Assembly (NCBI GenBank): GCA_965209045.1
Contig: CBDBPW010000003.1
Span: forward strand, 2,046,001-2,110,000
Reading direction: 5' to 3'
Source of the DNA: JAJEFO01 sp965209045
Lineage (GTDB): Bacteria > Pseudomonadota > Alphaproteobacteria > Rhodobacterales > Rhodobacteraceae
Length of the DNA: 64,000 nt
Shown one piece after another: positions 53,275 through 62,668 of this stretch (position 1 is the first letter of the stretch; the number at the start of each line of letters is the position of its first letter). A program made the translations under genes and the position numbers. The notes below the pieces were generated by a model that saw only the letters and a list, made by a program, of their open reading frames with translations, ran no database searches and was not told the origin of the DNA.

Positions 53275-54297
53275 TCACAGCAGCACGCCCTGCCTGGACA
53301 AATCGGGGGGGGAGAGTCCCAGGTGCTTCCAGGCGTTGGCGGTCAGCATCCGTCCCCGCGGCGTCCTCTGAATCAGGCCCTGCTGAAGCAGATACGGCTC
53401 GATGACCTCGTCGATCGCATCCCTGCTTTCCGACATCGCCGCCGAGATCGTGTCCGCGCCAACAGGTCCGCCCTGGTAGCCTTCCGCGATCAAGGAGAGA
53501 TATTTCCTGTCCGCGCCGTCAAGTCCCCGGCCGTCAACGCCAAGCCTGGTCAACGCCCCGTCAGCCAGTTCGCGCGTCAGTCGGCCGTCCGATTCGACAA
53601 TGGCGAAGTCCACGACCCGCCGCAGCAGCCGGCCTGCAATTCTTGGTGTGCCGCGAGCGCGGCGCGCGATTTCGCGGGCACCTCCCTCGCCGGTCTCGAC
53701 CCCCATGAGACGGGCGCCGCGCGAAACAATCTCGTGAAGCTCGTCGTCCGAATAGAACTGCAGCCGGACCGGAATTCCGAACCGGTCGCGCAGGGGCGTT
53801 GTCAGAAGTCCCAGTCGGGTTGTGGCGCCCACGAGCGTGAAGGGCTGCAACTCTATTCGAACTGTCCTTGCGGCTGGCCCCTCCCCGATCACGAGGTCAA
53901 GCTCGAAATCCTCCATCGCGGGGTAGAGCACTTCCTCCACTGCTGGATGCAATCGGTGAATCTCGTCGATGAAGAGGACATCGCGGGCCTCGAGATTCGT
54001 CAGGATCGCCGCAAGATCTCCGGCCTTTGCCAGGACGGGTCCGGAAGTCATTCGGAAATTGACTCCTAGCTCGCGCGCCATGATCCGAGCAAGCGTCGTC
54101 TTCCCCAAGCCCGGCGGTCCGTGAAACAAGGCATGGTCCATCGCCTCGCCGCGCTGCTTCGCGCTCTCGATGAACACGCGCAGGTTCGCCCTCGCTTCGG
54201 CCTGCCCGATGAAGTCGTCGAGCATTCTTGGCCGAAGCGCGCGGTCCGCGTCCTCGGGTCTTGCTTCCGGACGAAGAGTCGGATCTGGCTCGCTCAC
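53275..54297 (-). CDS. ruvB: Holliday junction branch migration helicase RuvB
   Basis: The 340-residue AAA+ motor drives branch migration with RuvA. Motifs are LDDFIGQAEARANLRVFI, HGPPGLGKTTLARI (Walker A), VLFIDEIHRLHP (Walker B), VGATTRLGLLTTPLRDRFG and the C-terminal IQRTPRGRMLTANAW. A GTG at 54297 is the likely start (VSEPDPTLRPE), with GGGAGG 7 bases upstream; a longer ATG-started frame to 54336 is less likely. It follows ruvA after 64 bases. Confidence 0.96.
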   Translation of the reverse strand: MSEPDPTLRPEARPEDADRALRPRMLDDFIGQAEARANLRVFIESAKQRGEAMDHALFHGPPGLGKTTLARIMARELGVNFRMTSGPVLAKAGDLAAILTNLEARDVLFIDEIHRLHPAVEEVLYPAMEDFELDLVIGEGPAARTVRIELQPFTLVGATTRLGLLTTPLRDRFGIPVRLQFYSDDELHEIVSRGARLMGVETGEGGAREIARRARGTPRIAGRLLRRVVDFAIVESDGRLTRELADGALTRLGVDGRGLDGADRKYLSLIAEGYQGGPVGADTISAAMSESRDAIDEVIEPYLLQQGLIQRTPRGRMLTANAWKHLGLSPPDLSRQGVLL

Positions 54298-54361
54298 CTC
54301 CAGCCCTCCCGCCAAGCGCCACGAAGGCATTGGCACTGGAGCGCGCTATCCGGGAGGGGAA

Positions 54362-55003
54362 TCATGCTTTCGGGGCCAATCTCTTCAATGCCTCGCGGAT
54401 CAGCGTTGCGGTATCCGCGTCTTCGGTCATTCCAGCCGCCTCAGCCACTGCCGTTGACGCCTCTCCGGGAGCGTAGCCGAGATTCTGAAGTGCGGAAAGC
54501 GCTTCTGCCTGCCAGGCCGCTCCGGGAACCGGTCCCGCGACTGGCCCGACATCCGCGCCGGCGTCCTTTTCGGGGCGTGCGCCTCCCTGCATCACCATCA
54601 TTTCGGGCACCTTGCCCTTGAGCTCGTTCACGACCCGCTGCGCGATCTTGGGACCCACGCCCGGCGCCGCCCTTATCGACGCCCAGTCGCCGAGGGCGAT
54701 CGCTCGTGCCACGGCCTCCGGCCCCAATGTCCCGAGAATCGCCATCGAGGCCCGGGCTCCAATTCCCTGAACCCCCATCAGGAGCCTGTGCCACTCACGT
54801 TCCACAGGCGTCATGAACCCGAAAAGCTGCAAGAGATCCTCGCGCACGAGAAGATCCGTATAGAGTGACACCGCCTCTCCGGTTCCGGGCAATGCCGCCA
54901 ACGTTCGCTCGCTCACGAACACGACATATCCGACCCCGCCAACGTCCAGGAGCACGTGATCGCTTGCACGATAGTCAATCCTGCCGGACAGGCGCCCAAT
55001 CAT
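54362..55003 (-). CDS. ruvA: Holliday junction DNA-binding protein RuvA
   Basis: The 213-residue protein binds four-way junctions and recruits RuvB. It starts MIGRLSGRIDYRASDHVLLD and contains the helix-hairpin-helix regions LLMGVQGIGARASMAILG and RAAPGVGPKIAQRVVNELKG, then the C-terminal domain with ALQNLGYAPGEASTAV that touches RuvB. It overlaps ruvC by ATGA. Confidence 0.96.
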   Translation of the reverse strand: MIGRLSGRIDYRASDHVLLDVGGVGYVVFVSERTLAALPGTGEAVSLYTDLLVREDLLQLFGFMTPVEREWHRLLMGVQGIGARASMAILGTLGPEAVARAIALGDWASIRAAPGVGPKIAQRVVNELKGKVPEMMVMQGGARPEKDAGADVGPVAGPVPGAAWQAEALSALQNLGYAPGEASTAVAEAAGMTEDADTATLIREALKRLAPKA

Positions 55004-55503
55004 GCCATCTCCAAGGCGCGGCTTTGAGACATGTGTGCATGGCAGATCGCCACGGCGAGCGCGTCAGCGGCGTCCTGCCCTGAAATTCGCGCTCCGGGCA
55101 GCTGCAGTCGCACCATGTGCTCGATCTGTCGCTTGTCGGCGTGCCCGACACCGACGACCGCCTTCTTCACGGCATTCGGGGCGTATTCCCCAACCTCCAC
55201 GCCAGCCCGTGCCGGAACCAGCATCGCGATACCCCGCGCCTGCCCCAGCTTGAGGGTGGACACACCATCCTTGTTGACGAACGTGTGCTCCACCGCCGCC
55301 GCGTCCGGCGAGTGTCGCTCCCAGACCTCGGTAAGCTGTTCGAACAACGACACGAGGCGAGATCCGAGCGGACCTGGACCCGTCCGGCAAATGCCGTTCG
55401 CCACGTGAGACAGCCGACACCCGGACGTGTCGATGACTCCCCATCCCAAGGCACGAAGCCCCGGATCCAGTCCCATTACGCGCACTTTCCTGACCTGCTC
55501 CAT
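55000..55503 (-). CDS. ruvC: Crossover junction endodeoxyribonuclease RuvC
   Basis: The product is about 167 residues from the ATG at 55503; a GTG at 55512 would add three. The acidic active site is visible: Asp in VMGLDPGLRALGWGVI, Glu in AAAVEHTFVNKD, and Asp residues in SGQDAADALAVAICH. RuvC cuts Holliday junctions after RuvAB migration. It is the first gene of ruvC-ruvA-ruvB. Confidence 0.95.
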   Translation of the reverse strand: MEQVRKVRVMGLDPGLRALGWGVIDTSGCRLSHVANGICRTGPGPLGSRLVSLFEQLTEVWERHSPDAAAVEHTFVNKDGVSTLKLGQARGIAMLVPARAGVEVGEYAPNAVKKAVVGVGHADKRQIEHMVRLQLPGARISGQDAADALAVAICHAHMSQSRALEMA

Positions 55504-55713
55504 TGCCCTCACAGGTGGACTAGCACAAAACGTGAATATCTGCCAAGAAATTTGGCTAGAGCGCCTTGCTGGCGACCGTCAATCCGCTCCCGCGGTCCGC
55601 CTTCGAGGCATGCAATTCCTGCATACGGGACATGCGGATTTCGAGCCTTGTCCAGTCAATTCCCCGCTTCTATTTGCGACTCGAAACGCAACGCCAGCAA
55701 GAGGAGAACGGCC

Positions 55714-55914
55714 ATGGCCATCACCATGAATCGCAGCAACGCCGCAAACGTCAGCGGCACGCCACTGACCCTGTCCGGGCTTGTTTCGGGCGTCGTTCAC
55801 TGGAACAAGGCGCGCCGCACCCGCGCTGTCCTGTCCAGGCTGAGCACCCACGAGCTGGATGACATCGGCATTTCACGTGGAGACATCGATTCGATTTGCT
55901 TCGGACGCAGATAG
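55714..55914 (+). CDS. DUF1127 (YjiS-like) small protein
   Basis: The 66-residue protein ends with the DUF1127 pattern RAVLSRLSTHELDDIGISRG followed by DID and a basic tail. GAGGAG lies 8 bases before the ATG. DUF1127 proteins are Arg-rich; some bind RNA or affect phosphate and carbon metabolism, but the role here is unknown. It is a one-gene unit closed by the terminator at 55966-55996. Confidence 0.85.
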   Translation: MAITMNRSNAANVSGTPLTLSGLVSGVVHWNKARRTRAVLSRLSTHELDDIGISRGDIDSICFGRR

Positions 55915-55965
55915 TCCGATGCCAGCCCCAGACGCGCGCCGGATCGGGAACGCGTGAAGTCCCGA

Positions 55966-55996
55966 AGGGACCGATTCTTGATCGGTCCCTTTTTTG
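55966..55996 (+). terminator. Rho-independent terminator of the DUF1127 gene
   Basis: Ten-base arms agggaccgat and atcggtccct pair perfectly around the loop tcttg and are followed by a T run, 51 bases after the DUF1127 stop. Confidence 0.9.
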
Positions 55997-56201
55997 TCAG
56001 GGCCCGCCGATTGCAGTCCTTGCAAAGGACCACAGGCCGGGCCATGAGTTGGTGCAGCATTTCTTCTGCAAGTCCCGCGGCGGAGGTTCGAATGATCGCC
56101 ATGGCCAGGCGCCGTGCATTTTCGCTTCTTGAAGGCACGCGTGTCGGGAGTCCGGCAGCAGCGGCCTTGCCCTTGGCATGGTCCGCGAGGGCAATGACGC
56201 G

Positions 56202-57866
56202 ATGGCAATCGAAGCCGACTACGTAATCGTTGGCGCGGGCAGCGCAGGCTGTGCAATGGCGTACCGACTCGCCGAAGCCAATCGCCAAGTCATAGTCGTG
56301 GAATACGGCGGCAGCGACCGCGGACCGCTCATCAACATGCCTGGCGCGCTCAGCTATCCAATGAGAATGCGCCGTTACGATTGGGGCCTCGCGAGCGACC
56401 CCGAGCCACATCTAGGCGACCGGCGCATGGCAACTCCTCGCGGCAAGGTGATTGGTGGATCGAGTTCCATCAACGGAATGGTCTACGTGCGCGGCCATGC
56501 CCGCGACTTCGACCACTGGCGTGACCTGGGAGCGGACGGCTGGAGCTACGCGGATGTCCTTCCCTATTTCCGGCGAATGGAAGATTGGCACGATGGCGGA
56601 CGTGGCGGCTCCGCCACGTGGCGCGGACGGGGGGGACCGCTGCATGTCACGCGCGGGCAGCGGCGCAATCCGCTGACACGAGCGTTCGTCGAGGCGGGCC
56701 GACAGGCGGGCTATCCCGTGACCCTGGACTTCAATGGCCACCAGCAGGAAGGCTTCGGCGCTTTCGAGATGACAGTCTGGAAGGGCGCGCGATGGTCCGT
56801 GGCCAATGCCTATCTGAGACCTGCGCTTCGGACCGGGAATTGCAGACTGGTCCGTGCCCACGCGAACCGGGTCACGTTTGACGGAACCCGGGCGACTGGC
56901 ATCGAGGTCGAACGCGCAGGACGCACCGAGACGATCCAAGCACGCGCCGAAGTCATTCTGTCGGCCTCGTCCCTGAATTCTCCGAAGCTGCTCTTGCTCT
57001 CGGGCATAGGCCCTGCAGCGCATCTGGCCGAACATGGAATCGAGATCGTCGCGGACCGGCGAGGCGTCGGACAGAACCTTCAGGATCATCTCGAGCTCTA
57101 TGTCCAGGCGGCCACGTCGCGGCCTGTGAGCCTCTACAAGTACTGGAACCTTCCGGGCAAAGCCTATGTGGCCATGCGCTGGCTTCTCTCCCGCAGCGGA
57201 CCCGGGGCGTCGAACCAGTTCGAGAGCACGGGTTTCATCCGTTCTGCGGCAGGAGTGGAATATCCCGACCTCCAGTTCCATTTCCTGCCGATTGCAATCG
57301 GGTATGACGGGCGGATGGCAGCGAAGATGCATGGCTTTCAGGCCCATGTCGGCCCGATGAGGAGCCTTTCCCGCGGCGAGGTGCTGCTCCGATCGGCTGA
57401 CCCGAAGGATCCACCGCGAATCAGGTTCAACTACATGAGCCATGAGAGCGACTGGCGGGACTTCCGAACCGGCATCCGGCTGACACGTGAAATCTTCGCC
57501 CAGCCGGCATTCGCGCCTTACTATGGCCGGGAGCTGCTGCCCGGACCGGAAGCCCAGGCCGACGACGAGCTCGATGCCGTGATCCGGGACCATGTCGAGA
57601 GCGCCTACCATCCCTGCGGCACGGCGCGCATGGGGCGGCGAGACGACCCGATGGCTGTCGTGGACACGGAGGCGCGCGTAATCGGGGTCGAAGGGCTCAG
57701 GCTCGCGGACAGCTCAGTCTTTCCCAGGATCACCAACGGCAACCTGAATGCGCCGTCAATCATGGTGGGCGAGAAGGTTTCCGACGCAATTCTCGGCCGC
57801 GCTCCTCTGGCACCCAGCAACCTCGAGCCCTGGATTCATCCCGACTGGAAGAATCGGCAACGATAG
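56202..57866 (+). CDS. GMC-family oxidoreductase, choline dehydrogenase (BetA)-like
   Basis: The product is about 554 residues from the ATG at 56202 (MAIEADYVIVGAGSAGCAMA); a start at 56178 is possible. GMC signatures are the FAD loop VGAGSAGC, ATPRGKVIGGSSSINGMVYV (signature 1), SASSLNSPKLLLLSGIGP (signature 2) and the active-site region SAYHPCGTARMG, which holds the His, and ITNGNLNAPSIMVGEK, which holds the Asn. It resembles choline dehydrogenase, but the substrate is not certain because this family oxidises many alcohols. It heads a small catabolic-looking cluster with two SDRs and a sulfatase-family enzyme. Confidence 0.88.
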   Translation: MAIEADYVIVGAGSAGCAMAYRLAEANRQVIVVEYGGSDRGPLINMPGALSYPMRMRRYDWGLASDPEPHLGDRRMATPRGKVIGGSSSINGMVYVRGHARDFDHWRDLGADGWSYADVLPYFRRMEDWHDGGRGGSATWRGRGGPLHVTRGQRRNPLTRAFVEAGRQAGYPVTLDFNGHQQEGFGAFEMTVWKGARWSVANAYLRPALRTGNCRLVRAHANRVTFDGTRATGIEVERAGRTETIQARAEVILSASSLNSPKLLLLSGIGPAAHLAEHGIEIVADRRGVGQNLQDHLELYVQAATSRPVSLYKYWNLPGKAYVAMRWLLSRSGPGASNQFESTGFIRSAAGVEYPDLQFHFLPIAIGYDGRMAAKMHGFQAHVGPMRSLSRGEVLLRSADPKDPPRIRFNYMSHESDWRDFRTGIRLTREIFAQPAFAPYYGRELLPGPEAQADDELDAVIRDHVESAYHPCGTARMGRRDDPMAVVDTEARVIGVEGLRLADSSVFPRITNGNLNAPSIMVGEKVSDAILGRAPLAPSNLEPWIHPDWKNRQR

Positions 57867-57881
57867 CCCGCCACGTCTTGA

Positions 57882-58643
57882 TCAAGGTGCGAGAGTCTCG
57901 GTGTGTCCGTCCACGGCAAGTATCTGGCCGGAGATTTTCGACGCCGCGTCCGAAGCAAGGAAATGAACCGTGCCTGCGACGTCTGCAGCCGAGACCCAAG
58001 TCTTCATCGACACGCCGGACGCATGATTGCGCCGCACTTCGGCTTCTTCAACACCCTGCGCAGCGGCTTCCATTGCCACCACCCTGTCCATGCGCGTCCC
58101 TTCGACCGCACCGGGGCAAACGGCATTGACGCGAACGCCCGATGGCCCGAGTTCCATCGCCAAGGTCTTCGTCAGGCCCACAAGCGCCCATTTGGCGGCG
58201 GCGTAGGGACTCCTGAGCGGATAGCCTGCCATTCCCGCCGTCGAGGAGGTCAGGACAATCAAGCCAGACCTTTCGGCACGCATCACGCGCGCAGCCCAGC
58301 GGCATGTCAGGAAGCTCCCATGCAAGTTCGTTGCCACGCAGCGCTGCCATTCACCGTAGTCCAGATCTTCAATCCGGCCAGCCGGCCCGCCCGTGCCGGC
58401 ATTGGCGCAGACCACGTCGGCCCCGCCCCAACCTGTTTCGACGGCGCCCAGAAACGCGGCCATTTCTGTCTCTGACGTGACGTCCGCAACTGCGGCCGTT
58501 GCCTCAGGCCATGCCGACGCGAACTCGGCGACCGCGCGCTCGTCGACGTCGCAGACGGCAACCTGATCGCCGTCGCCAAGGAACCGCTCGGCGATCGCCC
58601 GCCCGATTCCGGAAGCCCCTGCGGTCACGACAATCCGGCGCAT
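57882..58643 (-). CDS. Short-chain dehydrogenase/reductase (SDR)
   Basis: The 253-residue enzyme starts MRRIVVTAGASGIGRAIAER (cofactor motif TAGASGIG), with GGG AG about 7 bases before the ATG at 58643. It has VCANAGTGGPAG (NAG motif), LTSSTAGMAGYPLRSPYAA with the catalytic Tyr, AAKWALVGLTK with the Lys, and the C-terminal DAASKISGQILAVDGH. Substrate unknown. It converges with the GMC gene and is divergent from the sulfatase gene. Confidence 0.9.
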   Translation of the reverse strand: MRRIVVTAGASGIGRAIAERFLGDGDQVAVCDVDERAVAEFASAWPEATAAVADVTSETEMAAFLGAVETGWGGADVVCANAGTGGPAGRIEDLDYGEWQRCVATNLHGSFLTCRWAARVMRAERSGLIVLTSSTAGMAGYPLRSPYAAAKWALVGLTKTLAMELGPSGVRVNAVCPGAVEGTRMDRVVAMEAAAQGVEEAEVRRNHASGVSMKTWVSAADVAGTVHFLASDAASKISGQILAVDGHTETLAP

Positions 58644-58857
58644 TTGCGTTCTCCCTTTCGGTGGTGATGGAGCCGAAGGACAATCACCACGTTGCGACAA
58701 TAGCGGACTTCCAGGGCGGCAAAATGGTCTGGAAGGGCATAGCAGTCCACCGCCGAATCGTCATGCGCAATGCCGGCATGCGCCCTGCCAATCGCAGCTT
58801 GCGAAGCAACGGGACGCATGCGACCAACGGTGCCGAAAACGAGGAATTCGAGCCAGA

Positions 58858-60522
58858 ATGAGCAAGACCGGAAAGACTGCGAAGAACATACTCTTCGTCA
58901 TGCATGACCAGCTCCGCTTCGACTACCTGAGTTGCGCCGGGCACCCGCACTTGCACACGCCGAACTTTGATCGCGTCGCCTCAATGGGTGTGCGGTTCAC
59001 CAACGCATACGCCCAGTCGCCGGTTTGCGGCGCGTCTCGGATGAGCTTCTACACGGGCCGCTATGTCTCCTCTCATGGCGCCCAGTGGAACGGGTTTCCG
59101 ATAAGGGTTGGTGAACTGACGCTTGGGGACCACCTGCGACGCCACGGCATGAGTTGCTGGTTGATCGGCAAGACGCACATGAAGGCGGATGCCGAGGGAA
59201 TGGCTCGTCTCGGGCTTGCGCCCGACAGCGTCATAGGCGCACGGCAGGCCGAGTGCGGATTTGATGCCTGGATCAGGGACGACGGACTCTGGGGCGAAGG
59301 ACCGGACGGGTTCTATGACGAAAGGCACTCTCCCTACAACGAATACCTCAAGTCGAAGGGCTATCCCGGCACGAATCCCTGGGCGGACTTTGCCAATGCC
59401 GGGAGTGACGATGACAAGATCGCCAGCGGATGGATGCTCGCCAATTCGGACAAACCTGCCAACATTCGCGAACAGGACAGCGAAACGCCCTGGCTTACGC
59501 GCGAGGCCATCCGGTTCATCGATCAGGCGACCGATCCCTGGTGTGCGCATCTGAGCTATATCAAGCCGCATTGGCCCTACATCGTGCCAGCCCCCTATCA
59601 TGCAATGTACGGCCCGAACCAAGTTTCGGCGCCGCGACGCCATGACATCGAGCGAGACGACCCGCACCCGGTATACGGCGCCTACATGGAGAATCGCATC
59701 GCTGCCGCGTTCCAGGACGACGAGGCAAGGCAAAAGGCGGTCCGCGCCTACATGGGCCTGATCAAGCAATGCGACGACCAGCTGGGCAGGTTGCTTGATC
59801 ATCTTGAGGCAACGGATCGAATGGACAACACCATGATCGTCCTGACGTCGGATCACGGCGACTACCTTGGAGATCACTGGTTGGGCGAAAAGGACCTCTT
59901 CCACGAACCAAGCGTCAAGATCCCGCTCATAGTCTACGACCCGCGGCCAGAGGCGGACGACACCCGCGGCCAGACTTGTGACGCTCTTGTCGAGTCTATC
60001 GACCTCGCCGCCACATTCGTGGAGTTTGCAGGCGGCAATGTGCCCGACCATGTGGTCGAGGGCCGCTCGCTTCTGCCTTTGATTCGAGGCGAGTCCCCCG
60101 CGTGGCGCGACTTCGTGATCAGCGAATACGACTATTCCGTAACGCCGCAATGCGTAGAGCTCGGGATCGAGCCGCGCGACGCACGGCTCTACATGGTCTT
60201 CGATGGGCGGTTCAAGATGATGCATGCCGAAGGTGGCTTTCGGCCAATGCTCTTCGATCTGGAAACCGATCCGGACGAGTTTCACGACCTTGCCAAGGGA
60301 AACGCGCATCGATGCGAGATCGACCGGCTCTACGGATGCCTCGCACAATGGGGCAGACGGCTGGCGCAGCGCGTGACCAAGTCCGAGGACGACATCAAGG
60401 CCATGCGCGGCCGGTCACAGCGCAAGGGCATCCTGCCCTTCCTCGTGGACGGCTCCGAAATCGACGGTGTATTCACCGCACGGTATCGCGGCCGGGCTCC
60501 GGCCAGGTTTGCGGAGGAATAG
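58858..60522 (+). CDS. Sulfatase/phosphonate monoester hydrolase-family enzyme
   Basis: The 554-residue protein has the alkaline-phosphatase-superfamily metal motifs VMHDQLRFDY and VLTSDHGDYLGDHWLG, and Cys57 in SPVCGASRMSFYTGRY, a C-x-A-S-R form of the sulfatase motif in which Cys becomes formylglycine. The Cys position and overall length resemble phosphonate monoester hydrolases and choline-sulfatase relatives. The substrate is unknown; a sulfate ester of a small alcohol would fit the neighbouring choline-dehydrogenase-like gene. The stop lies 3 bases before the next SDR start, so these two are co-transcribed. Confidence 0.87.
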   Translation: MSKTGKTAKNILFVMHDQLRFDYLSCAGHPHLHTPNFDRVASMGVRFTNAYAQSPVCGASRMSFYTGRYVSSHGAQWNGFPIRVGELTLGDHLRRHGMSCWLIGKTHMKADAEGMARLGLAPDSVIGARQAECGFDAWIRDDGLWGEGPDGFYDERHSPYNEYLKSKGYPGTNPWADFANAGSDDDKIASGWMLANSDKPANIREQDSETPWLTREAIRFIDQATDPWCAHLSYIKPHWPYIVPAPYHAMYGPNQVSAPRRHDIERDDPHPVYGAYMENRIAAAFQDDEARQKAVRAYMGLIKQCDDQLGRLLDHLEATDRMDNTMIVLTSDHGDYLGDHWLGEKDLFHEPSVKIPLIVYDPRPEADDTRGQTCDALVESIDLAATFVEFAGGNVPDHVVEGRSLLPLIRGESPAWRDFVISEYDYSVTPQCVELGIEPRDARLYMVFDGRFKMMHAEGGFRPMLFDLETDPDEFHDLAKGNAHRCEIDRLYGCLAQWGRRLAQRVTKSEDDIKAMRGRSQRKGILPFLVDGSEIDGVFTARYRGRAPARFAEE

Positions 60523-60525
60523 CCC

Positions 60526-61290
60526 ATGCGGGTGGCCATTACAGGTGCGGCGTCAGGAATTGGGGCGGCCACCGCGAACAAGCTGCTCGCGGAAGGAAAC
60601 GAGGTCATCGCATTCGACATTGCCGAACCTTCCTCGGCAAGTGCCTGGCACAACTGCGACATGGCGGATCCGACCTCGATCGACGCCGCCGTCGCCAAAG
60701 CGCATGGGCAATTCGACGCGCTGATCACCTGTGCGGGGATCCCGCCCCGTCCCGGCAATGCACAAGCCGTCCTCGCAGTGAATGCGCTGGGCCTGGTCCA
60801 TCTGACCGAAGCGCTCCTGCCGGTGCTTTCGAACGGTGCCAGCATCGTCAACGTCGCATCTCGCGCTGGCGGGCACTGGCGTGACAACATCGACGAAGTG
60901 AAAGCCCTGCTGGCATTGCGGGACCCGTCGGACCTCGATTCGTTCATCAAGCGACGCGACATCGACCACGTCCGTGCCTACAATCTCTCGAAGGAGGCCG
61001 TGATCGCCTGGACCATGGCCAGCACCGAACGGCTGATCGGGATGGACATTCGCATGAATTCCGTCAGTCCTGGCGCCGTCAGCACCGGCATTCTTGAGGA
61101 CTTCACCACCGCCTTCGGCGAAGTTGTGGCCCGAAACGTCGCGCGCGCCGGACGGCCGGCATTGCCGGACGAAGTTGCCGACCTGATCAACTTCCTGGCC
61201 AGCCCGGAAAGCAGCTGGATCAAGGGAACCGATCTCTGCATTGACGGCGGGATGTCAGCCATGACGTTGTCCGACGCGCTTGGGCTCTGA
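60526..61290 (+). CDS. Short-chain dehydrogenase/reductase (SDR), coniferyl-alcohol/hydroxysteroid type
   Basis: The 254-residue enzyme has the motif ITGAASGIGAATA, the short divergent region DALITCAGIPPRPG, ASIVNVASRAGG with the catalytic Ser, AYNLSKEAVIAW with Tyr and Lys, and SPGAVSTGILEDF. The compact N-terminus resembles 3-alpha-hydroxysteroid/coniferyl alcohol dehydrogenases. GAGGA lies about 7 bases before the ATG, inside the end of the sulfatase gene. Confidence 0.88.
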   Translation: MRVAITGAASGIGAATANKLLAEGNEVIAFDIAEPSSASAWHNCDMADPTSIDAAVAKAHGQFDALITCAGIPPRPGNAQAVLAVNALGLVHLTEALLPVLSNGASIVNVASRAGGHWRDNIDEVKALLALRDPSDLDSFIKRRDIDHVRAYNLSKEAVIAWTMASTERLIGMDIRMNSVSPGAVSTGILEDFTTAFGEVVARNVARAGRPALPDEVADLINFLASPESSWIKGTDLCIDGGMSAMTLSDALGL

Positions 61291-61546
61291 CGTCCAACTG
61301 ACTTCGCCTTCGCGCACAACACTGCGAGGCTCTTCGCCTGAAGCTGATGCGCGAGCGGCTCCACGCGGCAGCACCATTTGGTTCTGCACTTGTCACGTTC
61401 CATGGCGCGGAATGGCACGCATTCCGGACCGAGCGAATTCACGGGCCTCCGGGACTTCGCCGGCACGCTTGCCGGTCTGGTGGACGCGAAGGGCGCGCGA
61501 CTGATTCGCGAAGGCACAGGCGCGGAAGAATCGAGCGGGGCTTGGG

Positions 61547-62668
61547 CTACGTAGAGCCGAGCGCGTCCGACAGGACAGCCTCCAGGACGTCCAGCGGAAC
61601 GTCCTCGGCCACAAACGCTTTGCCGATGCCTCGCGCCAGCACCATCCTAATCCGGCCAGCGACGACCTTCTTGTCCTGTCTCATGAGATCGATCAGCGCT
61701 GCGGCATCCGGAAGATCTCCAGGAATGTCGGCAAGTTCAAATTTCATTCCCATGGATTTCAGATGCGCGCGCACGCGGACCGGCGCTTCCCGGGAACAAA
61801 GGCCCATGCGCGCGGACATCTCGAATGCCAGAACACACCCAAGCGCCACGCCTTCGCCGTGCAGAAGGCGATCGCCATAGTTCGTGGCCGCTTCAAGCGC
61901 ATGGCAGAACGTGTGCCCAAGGTTGAGCAATGCGCGGTCCCCGACCTCCGTCTCGTCTTGCACAACGATTTCGGCCTTCATTTCCACCGAGCGGCGCACT
62001 GCCTGAGCCCTGAGGTCCCGGTCACCTTCAACCAGCGCCCTGCCATTTCCTTCGAGCCATGCGAAGAAGGCGGCGTCTCCAAGCAGGCCATACTTGACCA
62101 CCTCACCGTAGCCGGCCAGGAAACTGCGTCGAGGAAGCGTTTCGAGGATGCCTGTATCTGCAAGAACCAGACACGGCTGGTGAAACGATCCAACCAGGTT
62201 CTTGCCGTGCGGCGAGTTGATCCCCGTCTTGCCGCCGACGGAACTGTCCACCTGCGCCAGAAGCGTCGTCGGCGCCTGAACAAACCTGATCCCACGTCGC
62301 AGAATCGCTGCGGCGAACCCTCCCAGATCTCCAATGACGCCGCCGCCAAGCGCAATCATCACGTCGCGGCGCTCGATCCGTTCCTCCAGCATCCATTCGA
62401 CGGATCGTTCCAGTTTGCCCCAGCTTTTCGTGGCCTCGCCAACGGGCAGCGCCAGGACCACGCTGCCGATTCCTTCAGAGGCAAGCCCGGCCTGCAGTGT
62501 CGCGAGATGCAATTCAGCCACGGTTTCATCCGTAAGCACGGCGACACGAGGACGCTCAAGAAACGGCCGAATCTCGACACCCGCGCGCGCAATCAAGCCT
62601 TCACCGACGCGGACATCGTAGCTCCTGTCACCGAGCGCAACTTGAACGACCTCGTCTCTCATCGACAT
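61547..62668 (-). CDS. aroB: 3-dehydroquinate synthase
   Basis: The 373-residue enzyme converts DAHP to 3-dehydroquinate using NAD and a divalent metal. Motifs are IALGGGVIGDLGGFAAAI, APTTLLAQVDSSVGGKTGIN and the zinc-site LLNLGHTFCHALEAATNYG followed by LHGEGVALG. It overlaps aroK by 10 bases, the usual aroK-aroB arrangement. Confidence 0.97.
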   Translation of the reverse strand: MSMRDEVVQVALGDRSYDVRVGEGLIARAGVEIRPFLERPRVAVLTDETVAELHLATLQAGLASEGIGSVVLALPVGEATKSWGKLERSVEWMLEERIERRDVMIALGGGVIGDLGGFAAAILRRGIRFVQAPTTLLAQVDSSVGGKTGINSPHGKNLVGSFHQPCLVLADTGILETLPRRSFLAGYGEVVKYGLLGDAAFFAWLEGNGRALVEGDRDLRAQAVRRSVEMKAEIVVQDETEVGDRALLNLGHTFCHALEAATNYGDRLLHGEGVALGCVLAFEMSARMGLCSREAPVRVRAHLKSMGMKFELADIPGDLPDAAALIDLMRQDKKVVAGRIRMVLARGIGKAFVAEDVPLDVLEAVLSDALGST

